This document shows, piece after piece, positions 1-6,700 of a stretch of 64,000 bases of DNA. The DNA comes from an uncultured Muribaculaceae bacterium (GTDB lineage: Bacteria > Bacteroidota > Bacteroidia > Bacteroidales > Muribaculaceae). The translations under genes were made by a program, and so were the position numbers. The stretch spans positions 1 through 64,000 of the forward strand of contig CAJTJV010000009.1 of assembly GCA_910576775.1 (NCBI GenBank). The letters are read 5' to 3'. The notes under the pieces are model-generated. The model made no database searches and had not been told where the DNA came from. It saw nothing but the letters and a program-made list of their open reading frames with translations. Each line of letters starts with the position of its first letter. The stretch's first letter is position 1.

Positions 1-4
1 TTTT

Positions 5-70
5 CAAGCAGAAGACGGCATACGAGATTGTACCTTGTGACTGGAGTTCAGACGTGTGCTCTTCCGATCT
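5..70 (+). other. Illumina P7 index adapter (sequencing artefact)
   Basis: Positions 5-28 are the P7 flow-cell sequence, 29-36 are an 8-base index (TGTACCTT), and 37-70 are the full TruSeq-type read-2 primer site ending in CTTCCGATCT. The match is complete and in the right order, so this is untrimmed library adapter at the contig end and not genomic DNA. The four leading T bases are probably also non-genomic. An open reading frame starting with GTG at 54 inside the adapter yields the telltale residues CSSDL and should not be used as a gene start. Confidence 0.98.
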
Positions 71-617
71 CGCATATTGGGGCGAGATGACGGCGGTAAT
101 AGCATTTGCCGTATTCGCAGAACCTTTTGTTGTGCGCTATAGTCATCGGTGGTTTGTCGCCGCTGTCGGTATAGTCAGTCTGGCGCTTTGCTTTACGGAG
201 ATACTTTTTTGTAAATCATTCGATGAGCGTTATCGCGCTTTCGAGGGCAGCCTCGCCAACTCTCCCGATGGCACAGTTTACGGTCCTGTGTATCTGCCAC
301 AGGATTTCCCGGCATGGCTGCCGCAGTTCGTACCACGTAATCTTTTTGTGGAGCCTTTCACATATAGGGTGTTGAGTGAGCGATATGCTCCACGGAGGGC
401 TGCTCTTGTTCCTGTCGAATTTGGTCTTATGAATTTCCGTAAAGATACCACTCGTCCCGTTGAAACACCGGAAGGAAATATCTATATGGCTCCGCGCAAA
501 GATATCAGTGCGCCGGTAGTGCTCGACAGCCTTGATGGTGTGAATAAGCGCTTCTTTGCCATTCCTTTCAGCTCGCGCGACGGTGAGATGTTATGCATCT
601 ATCCGGTGGGGGACTGA
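71..617 (+). CDS. C-terminal part of a membrane protein, 5' end missing
   Basis: The reading frame is open from the adapter junction to a TGA at 615-617, giving about 181 residues of a longer protein whose start lies beyond the contig end. The first ~40 residues contain two hydrophobic stretches (around AVIAFAVFAEPFVV and WFVAAVGIVSLAL) that read as transmembrane helices. The remainder is soluble, with a Pro/Tyr/Val-rich segment (SPDGTVYGPVYLP) and no catalytic motif I recognise. The layout, several membrane helices then a soluble tail, resembles the large multi-spanning membrane proteins of unknown function found in Bacteroidales, but I cannot name the family. It converges on rplS, with a shared terminator between them. 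Confidence 0.6.
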
Positions 618-636
618 CTGAGTAAAATTAATGCAT

Positions 637-668
637 AAAAAAACAGCCCCTTGCGAGGCTGTTTTTTT
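637..668. terminator. Bidirectional intrinsic terminator
   Basis: AAAAAAACAGCC (637-648) pairs with GGCTGTTTTTTT (657-668) around an 8-base loop. A-runs and T-runs on both sides allow it to stop transcription from the upstream plus-strand gene and from rplS on the minus strand, which converge here. Confidence 0.9.
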
Positions 669-684
669 GTCAGTTTGTAGCTCC

Positions 685-1044
685 TTATTTCTTGCTTACT
701 ACGCGACGTTCTTTGATACGGGCCTTTTTGCCGGTGAGCGCGCGGAGATAGTAAAGCTTTGCACGACGAACCTTACCGTATTTGTTGACGGTGATGGAGT
801 CGATAAAGGGCGATTCAATGGGGAAGATACGTTCAACACCGATGTTATCGCTCATCTTGCGAACGGTGAAACGCTTCTTTGTGCCTTCTCCGGAGATGCG
901 GATGACTACACCGCGATACTGCTGGATACGCTCTTTGTTGCCCTCTTTGATGCGGTATGCGACGGTGATGGTATCACCGGGGCCGAAATCAGGATGCTGT
1001 TTGCCGGTGGCGAAAGCCTCTTCGGCAATTTTAATCAAATCCAT
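685..1044 (-). CDS. rplS: 50S ribosomal protein L19
   Basis: The 119-residue product is a full-length L19, a large-subunit protein at the interface with the 30S subunit. Family hallmarks are visible: the N-terminal segment with FGPGDTITV, the central RIQQYRGVVIR and FTVRKMSDNIGVERIFP, and the basic C-terminal part KVRRAKLYYLRALTGKKARI. In many bacteria rplS follows rpsP, rimM and trmD, but here it stands alone with its own promoter at 1124-1155 and the terminator at 637-668, so it is a single-gene unit. The ATG start at 1044 gives the usual family length. Confidence 0.98.
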   Translation of the reverse strand: MDLIKIAEEAFATGKQHPDFGPGDTITVAYRIKEGNKERIQQYRGVVIRISGEGTKKRFTVRKMSDNIGVERIFPIESPFIDSITVNKYGKVRRAKLYYLRALTGKKARIKERRVVSKK

Positions 1045-1123
1045 TGTCCTTTGATTTAGAATGTTAACATTACTCGCAATATTCGCAGGCTGCTTGTCCT
1101 GCCAGAGATTACGAAATCGACCG

Positions 1124-1155
1124 CAAAGTTAGTGATTTTTATTCTCCCGGCCAAA
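1124..1155 (-). promoter_or_regulatory. Bacteroidetes-type promoter of rplS
   Basis: On the minus strand, TTTG (1152-1155) and TAACTTTG (1124-1131) are separated by 20 bases, matching the TTTG / TAnnTTTG consensus used by the Bacteroidetes primary sigma factor. Transcription would begin around 1118-1120, leaving a leader of about 75 bases before the rplS ATG. Long rplS leaders can carry autoregulatory elements, but I see no convincing structure here. Confidence 0.8.
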
Positions 1156-1256
1156 TATCATGCTAAAAATCAGTCAAAAAATCAGCCGCAATCATCAGAA
1201 AAAGGTGATAGGCAGGTTCAGTATGCGATAGCAATGATTCGGACGTGTATAAATTA

Positions 1257-1694
1257 TTAATCCCTGATTTTCATATGCAATATAGGATACGCCTTTCCTT
1301 CTCCGTCGGTTGCATCTCGTCCTATAATAGAAAAGCCATGTTTCAAATAGAACTCCAAAGCCTTTGTGTTCTGTTCGTTGACATCGACTTTCTTTATTCC
1401 TTTATCATTAATGGCAAATTTCAATAGTAAAGAACCGTAGCCTTTTCCCATTTCATCTGGGTGGACAAACAGCATTTCGATATTGTCCTCACTTAGTCCG
1501 ATAAATGCAACCGGTTTCCCATTGCCGTTTTTTATCGCGTGGATTTCCACTTGAGGCATATATTCTGAAGATACGCGTTGACGGTAAAATTCAATATCCG
1601 CTTCTGAGAGAAAATCATGTGAGGCTTTTACTGATGCAAGCCATACGCCGGCTAATGCTTCATAATCATCGCATCGGTCTATCGTTATAAACAT
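1257..1694 (-). CDS. GNAT-family N-acetyltransferase, YjaB-like
   Basis: The 145-residue product has the GNAT fold signature. Motif A with the acetyl-CoA pyrophosphate loop reads LFVHPDEMGKGYGSLLL (Q/RxxGxG/A type, here KGYGS), followed by the β-strand and helix VDVNEQNTKALEFYLKHGF. The SHDFLS stretch near residue 26, VNEQN and GKAYPILHM resemble E. coli YjaB from memory. The acceptor substrate is unknown. It is a single gene between rplS and a small membrane protein. No clear TAnnTTTG box lies directly upstream of the ATG at 1694. Confidence 0.85.
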   Translation of the reverse strand: MFITIDRCDDYEALAGVWLASVKASHDFLSEADIEFYRQRVSSEYMPQVEIHAIKNGNGKPVAFIGLSEDNIEMLFVHPDEMGKGYGSLLLKFAINDKGIKKVDVNEQNTKALEFYLKHGFSIIGRDATDGEGKAYPILHMKIRD

Positions 1695-1741
1695 AATTGT
1701 ATGATATGTAATATAGATAAATGGGAGTATTGCCGCATTTC

Positions 1742-2068
1742 TTACGGAAGATGTTTCTTTAATATTTCCAGCTCGTGCTTTATATATTGTCTTGTAAGTA
1801 TTGCTTGGTGTCGTTCCTCCGGATCTATGCTGTCGGAATTAATAATCAATTGAATGCGTTCCAGGGATTCTTCGGCTAAACGTATGCGTTCTAATCTTGC
1901 TTCAATTGTCAGTTCAGCACATTCTTTTTCAAACTCATCGAAATCTGTGTCGTAATAATCCGTATTTGATTCGCGAAGCAACGTCGTCACACCAATTACT
2001 ATAACTGCTGTTATCAAAACAGCGGCTAATATAATCTTGCGATATCTAAATTCTCCACTTATATTCAT
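1742..2068 (-). CDS. Small membrane-anchored coiled-coil protein, unknown function
   Basis: The 108-residue product has a short basic N-terminus, one hydrophobic helix at about residues 12-30 (IILAAVLITAVIVIGVTTLL), an acidic linker (DYYDTDFDEFEKE) and a charged helical tail with heptad character (ARLERIRLAEESLERIQLI). This predicts an inner-membrane protein with a soluble coiled-coil tail. I recognise no family. A promoter with an adjacent 9-base dyad lies just upstream (2105-2137), which supports it as an expressed, regulated gene. Confidence 0.6.
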   Translation of the reverse strand: MNISGEFRYRKIILAAVLITAVIVIGVTTLLRESNTDYYDTDFDEFEKECAELTIEARLERIRLAEESLERIQLIINSDSIDPEERHQAILTRQYIKHELEILKKHLP

Positions 2069-2104
2069 TTATCTCTCATATTCGGATAACAAATTATTGG
2101 ATTA

Positions 2105-2137
2105 CAAAGTTAATGAAACTTTCCAGTTCTGGAAAGT
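2105..2137 (-). promoter_or_regulatory. Promoter -7 box with an operator-like dyad
   Basis: TAACTTTG on the minus strand (2105-2112) is a consensus -7 box for the gene starting at 2068. Immediately upstream, ACTTTCCAG (2118-2126) and CTGGAAAGT (2129-2137) form a perfect 9-base inverted repeat with a 2-base spacer. It lies between the -7 and expected -33 positions, where a bound repressor would block polymerase. No regulator is identified. Confidence 0.5.
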
Positions 2138-2169
2138 ATTATTGCTAAGTGCTTGCAGGAAAGAAAAAG

Positions 2170-2193
2170 AGATTGCGAATATTCGCAATCTCA
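2170..2193 (-). terminator. Terminator of the B12 operon
   Basis: A perfect 24-base palindrome, GAGATTGCGAAT followed by ATTCGCAATCTC, lies 39 bases after the last gene of the B12 operon. On the minus strand it is followed by the U-rich TTTTTCTTTCC, the arrangement of an intrinsic terminator. The same DNA has no T-run on the plus side. Confidence 0.75.
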
Positions 2194-2231
2194 CACATTG
2201 GTTTTTCGTAATTATAACTTGAACGGAATTA

Positions 2232-3668
2232 TCATATTTTGAATTTGAGCGCGGTACGTCCTATTCTGGCAATATACAGTCCGACCGGAAGATTGTGAGC
2301 TATTATAAAATCATTGTCTACTATAATCCGGCTTCGGACGAGTGTGCCTTGTATGTTGAAAATTTCGAGAGTCGTTCCATTTGCGCCGGTTACACGTAGG
2401 GAGTTGTTGCCGTGGACCGTGATTTCAATTTTAGCGTCTACATCAATATTGGTGATGCCCGATGGGGGCTGTGCCTGAGGAAATACCGGAAGTGACGGAA
2501 ACCAGTAATTCTCAATCATACTGTAGTCGCGGATTTTTGTTCCGTCGGAGTCATAGCGCCGTGTAATATATGTGGGTATGCTGAATTCATGATAGAGCGA
2601 TATATATATTTCATCGCTCACGGGGTGGATACGCATCGAACATCCGTAGATTTTCCAGTTTTCACCGTCGGCATCAAGATCGATTATTTTTGAAGCGGTG
2701 CGTGTGGCGATATCGAATCTGAAAACCGCTTTTCCGGAAAACCAGCTGTTGGGACCTCCGCTCCAGTAGAGAGTATTTGTTACGGCCGAGGCGCAGAATG
2801 TATCGGGAGTCCAGGCGTACCAGGAATTGGAGGGAGAGAAAATGCCGTCAGGAATATTTACTTTTTCAGTTGCAAGAGTCGAGGGGTCGATGCGCAAAAG
2901 GTATGGTAAAGTTAAACCTGTACCCATGGTGTCTTTTGCGACGCTTGCCCATATAGAGCCGTCCTTTGCCTTTACTACACTGCCGACACCGGCATTTGCT
3001 GCTACCACATCCATTGAGATAGTAGCAGTTACCTTGTCGGTTGAGGTGTCTATTACAATTATGCCGGCTTGCTGATGGGCGAGGAATACCCGATTGTCAG
3101 ACAGAACCATAGAGCCGGATTGTCCGTAGTAGAGCGAGCCTGTCGGGTTATTGCCGTTTTTTTCGTCGCTGAAATTCCCGGTACCTTCAATCATGCCGTC
3201 TACAGTATAGTCATCGAGATTGAAGACCCATACGCCGTTGTTTGTGGAGATATATCCCTTGTGTTCGTCGACGCCGATGAATCCCCGGCCGTCGCACTGC
3301 TTCCCTGAGGGGTCTATAAGAGTGTTTTGGTATAGTATTTTCATCGTTTTTGCGTCGGCGACGGTGATACGGCCGCCGCAGGTGGTGGCTCCCGGATCTT
3401 TTTCCTGTTTGGCGATGAAATAGAAGCGATCGTTCCAGATGGCGCCGAACTGGTTGGTGCAGCCCAGCTCCTTGCCCGGATTCTCAGTCTGTATGACACG
3501 ATAGTGCCAATATTCGCCGGATGGTTCGTCGGGTAGGAGATAGTTTACTGTCGAATTTTGATGACCATACCAGTCTTCGTTGATGATGAATACGCCTTTG
3601 GTATAGTCGGTATCGGCAAATGAAGCTATTGATAGTGTCAGCAGTGGTAATAATAGAAATCTTTTCAT
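2232..3668 (-). CDS. Secreted DUF5074/YncE-like β-propeller with T9SS sorting tail
   Basis: The 478-residue product starts with a signal peptide (MKRFLLLPLLTLSIASFA), then a YncE/DUF5074-type β-propeller of about residues 22-400. It opens with NEDWYGHQNSTVNYL and has propeller strands such as GRITVADAKTMKI and GIIVIDTSTDKVTATI. The last ~65 residues (TLEIFNIQGTLVRSR ... LPVGLYIARIG) are a T9SS type A sorting domain. It is the last gene of the riboswitch-controlled B12 operon. The whole propeller is closely similar to the C-terminal propeller of the 1797-residue protein upstream (NEEWFGHSNGSINYI). Bacteroides BtuG, the very tight cobalamin binder, belongs to the same propeller superfamily, so a corrinoid-binding role is a reasonable inference, not a demonstrated one. 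Confidence 0.8.
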   Translation of the reverse strand: MKRFLLLPLLTLSIASFADTDYTKGVFIINEDWYGHQNSTVNYLLPDEPSGEYWHYRVIQTENPGKELGCTNQFGAIWNDRFYFIAKQEKDPGATTCGGRITVADAKTMKILYQNTLIDPSGKQCDGRGFIGVDEHKGYISTNNGVWVFNLDDYTVDGMIEGTGNFSDEKNGNNPTGSLYYGQSGSMVLSDNRVFLAHQQAGIIVIDTSTDKVTATISMDVVAANAGVGSVVKAKDGSIWASVAKDTMGTGLTLPYLLRIDPSTLATEKVNIPDGIFSPSNSWYAWTPDTFCASAVTNTLYWSGGPNSWFSGKAVFRFDIATRTASKIIDLDADGENWKIYGCSMRIHPVSDEIYISLYHEFSIPTYITRRYDSDGTKIRDYSMIENYWFPSLPVFPQAQPPSGITNIDVDAKIEITVHGNNSLRVTGANGTTLEIFNIQGTLVRSRIIVDNDFIIAHNLPVGLYIARIGRTALKFKI

Positions 3669-3680
3669 AGTAAGAAAGTG

Positions 3681-3716
3681 ACAGACCCGCGCGCAGTAGT
3701 TGTTGCGCGGGTCTGT
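3681..3716 (-). other. Intercistronic hairpin with a 12-base perfect stem
   Basis: ACAGACCCGCGC (3681-3692) and GCGCGGGTCTGT (3705-3716) form a perfect GC-rich 12-base stem with a 12-base loop. It fills most of the 63-base gap between the LRR gene and the last gene of the operon. On the minus strand the downstream CACTTTCTTAC is only weakly U-rich, so this may act as a partial terminator or an mRNA 3'-end stabiliser that lowers expression of the last gene. Confidence 0.7.
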
Positions 3717-3731
3717 CGGGGTAATCGCATG

Positions 3732-6700
3732 TTATTTAATGATACATTTGATGGAGCGGCTGGAATCTTTGTCGGCAATGATATAGAAGCCGGATTCGAT
3801 GGGCAGAAGAATGCTGAAATCGTCGGATGCTACCTCGAATTCTGCTACAGCCGAACCTGCGGCGTTGTAAACACACATGGTGTGGCCGTTGAAGCCGGTG
3901 GCGTGGAAGCGTCTTCCTGTGATGCTGAGGCTACCGTTGAGAGCGGCATCGCGGATTCCAGTGTTTATGTCGTTTACGGTGACTGGAACAGACATGTATG
4001 TAACGACACCGTTGGACTCGGCGCGGAGACCTATCTCGTCGTTGCCGGCAGCGAGAGGCACAATTGTGAGCCGGCGTCCTTCAAGACTTGCCTTGAAGCA
4101 TGTTGGAGCATCGGCTTCGTCATTTTCCATGATGCTTACACGGATTGCGGAATCCATATTGTCGCGGTCGCTGACACCAAGGTCGATACAGATGCCTTCG
4201 GCGTTTTTTGTCATTTCAAGTTCGATAGGTTCTATTGTATCGAATTCCGGAGCGTATTTGTCGGGGAATACAGGCATGGTGGGGAACCAGTAGTAATCCT
4301 TCATATGGATAGTTTTGGCAATCTTGCCGGAGGCGCAGTCTATGAAATGCAGCCAATTGTAGCGATAATTCGACGATGAACCGTGAGTGGCGGCTACGAG
4401 CAGACGGTTGTTGCGGCCATCATATCGCACGCCGGCATAGGGCGCCTGTTTGGTATTGCTGTCTATGCCATCGAGGTCGCTCGGGAATATGAATACAGGA
4501 GTGAGAGTAGAGAGGTCTGCCTTTGTGTCCCATCGGTAGTAACCGGTGTTGCCCGAAACAATACTGTTGTCTACGCCGGAGCCGAACCATATGGCGGTTT
4601 CGTCATTTTCGCTGAAGAAATTGGTTGGACGCCAGGATCCCCATCCGCAGGTTATACTCATATGTGCAGGCATTTCGATAATCTTTACGAGCGACAGGTC
4701 GGTGGGGGCGTAGCAGAAGAGCGAGGTCTTGCGCGAGTTGGCGCCGTCGGTAGCTGCAACCCATACATTGCCGCCGGCCGTCATTGTCACGCCTTGCGGG
4801 AAAGCTGTCGTCGTCCCGGCATCGTCCTTGCCGAGTACTTTCACAACAGTGTCAGTCTCGGTGTCGATTACAAGTGTGCCGAAATTCTGTTTGATGGCGA
4901 ATACATATCGGCCGGCGCATACCATGTCGCCAATCTGGTTGGCGTATTTGGCGCCCGGTTCGATGCCGTCGACTTTTCCGGTGATTTCGAGAGTCTCGGG
5001 ATTAAATATTGCGATTCCGGCAGTTGTGCCGAGATATACCTTGGAGGCGTTGACACCGACGCAGGCGCGTCCGTCTCCGCCCTCAAGGATATCATCGAAT
5101 GCCGCAAGTTTTTTCAGAGTCTTCGCATCTGCTACCACGAGACGTCCACCGCCTTTGCGTGGATCGCCACTGTCGGAAGCCTGTTTTGACATCACATAGA
5201 GCTTGCCGCCGAAAATCATGGCATACTGAGAGGTGCCGCCGAAGGACTCGTATGCATTCTGTGATTCATATGCACGGTAGCGTATATTTCCGTCGGCGGT
5301 GATATAGTTGATGGAGCCGTTGGAATGTCCGAACCATTCCTCGTTGAGCCAGAATGTTCCGTCTTGCCAGGAGTCTTCTGCCTCCGTGCGGTCGGGCTCG
5401 GCAACTGTTACGTGATATGTGGTTTGCACTCCGCTTCCGTCCTGTGACTTGAATGTTATGTCGACAGTGCCGGTTTTGTGAGTTACCAGCTCTAAGAACT
5501 TGCGGGTCGGATTGAAAGCCGTCACGCTGTAGACCGTGGCGATTTCCGGATCGGAGATACTTATGTCGTAGGTCTGTATATCGGCATCGACGGGTTCTAT
5601 AGTCGGACATAAAGCGAGAATATCCAGATAAGATAGTGTAATGTTTTCGGAGCCGTCGCCGAGAACATATCTCTCCACCGGTTTGCGGAGAGCGGCATGT
5701 ATAGTCATTTCCGCGAAAATATCAGGTTCTTCCGTTACGTAGGCACGAATTATCGCATCGCCGGATGTCCGTTTTACAGTAACGAGACCTGTCTTGGCAT
5801 TGACAGTCGCCACCTCGGTATTTGAAGAACTGTAGCTGATTTTTTCGGAGGTGTATGTTTCATCTTCGAAAACAATTTCGGGAGTGAATTTCTCGTCGAA
5901 ATGAGCGTCATACTCAGACTTACTGTAAGCGAATGGCACATAAAGTTCGGCATCCACGGTTGTTGGCTCAGAAACGTAGTTTGTAGTACCCTTGACGATT
6001 GATGCGGTAGCGAGAAGGCCTTTCTTTGCTTTGAAATCTTCTATAGCGGTTTCGAAAGAGCCGTCGGCACCAATGGTGATTTCGGCCTTTACGTGTTCTG
6101 CGCTTTCATTGGTGAGTGTTACCGACACAGTCGTTCCGTCAAAGAAGATTGCGCTGTTGGCGGCGGCGAAGCGTGCAGGTAGCTCTGTACTGTAGTTCAG
6201 AGTCAGTCTGCCGGAAAGTTTTCCATCGGCTAATTTCACATCCGATAGTACAAGACCGGATATCACCGGCTCACTGATAGAATAGAAATTCCAGTTGGAA
6301 GCATTTTTATAAGTCTCGGCATAGCCTGTGGGCACTACGACAGAGAACGAATAATTACCGGAAGCCTTTGCAAGGGTGAACTTGTTGATTTTGACGGGCT
6401 GAGTGCCGCAGAAATAGAATGTAACAGCTTCGTTGTTGCCGCAGATGTAGTTTTGGCTCATTGATGTTACAGAGGCAGGGATTACAAGCCGGGTGATGCC
6501 TGTATTTTTGAATACCTCGCGACCGCCGATGGTGGTGAAATCTTCGGGAAGGATTATATCTTTGATTGCAGTGCAGCCCTGGAACGCATACTGCGCAATG
6601 CTATTTGTCCCGTCGGCAAGTCGGATAACGCCGGGTTCTTCCGGCTCTGTCCGTCCGTGGTATGTTATTGTACGGAGTCTGGTGCAATTTGTGAAAGCAT

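Noticed and set aside
54..70. GTG start codon at 54 for the first gene
   Set aside because: It lies inside the Illumina adapter, so the residues before position 71 are artefactual.
2170..2193. 24-base palindrome as a regulator binding site
   Set aside because: Its position after the B12 operon and the U-rich tract on the minus strand fit a terminator better.
3678..5189. Long plus-strand open frames opposite the LRR gene (3678-4379 and 4383-5189)
   Set aside because: They are shadows of the 1797-residue minus-strand gene, with no recognisable domains and compositions typical of antisense frames.
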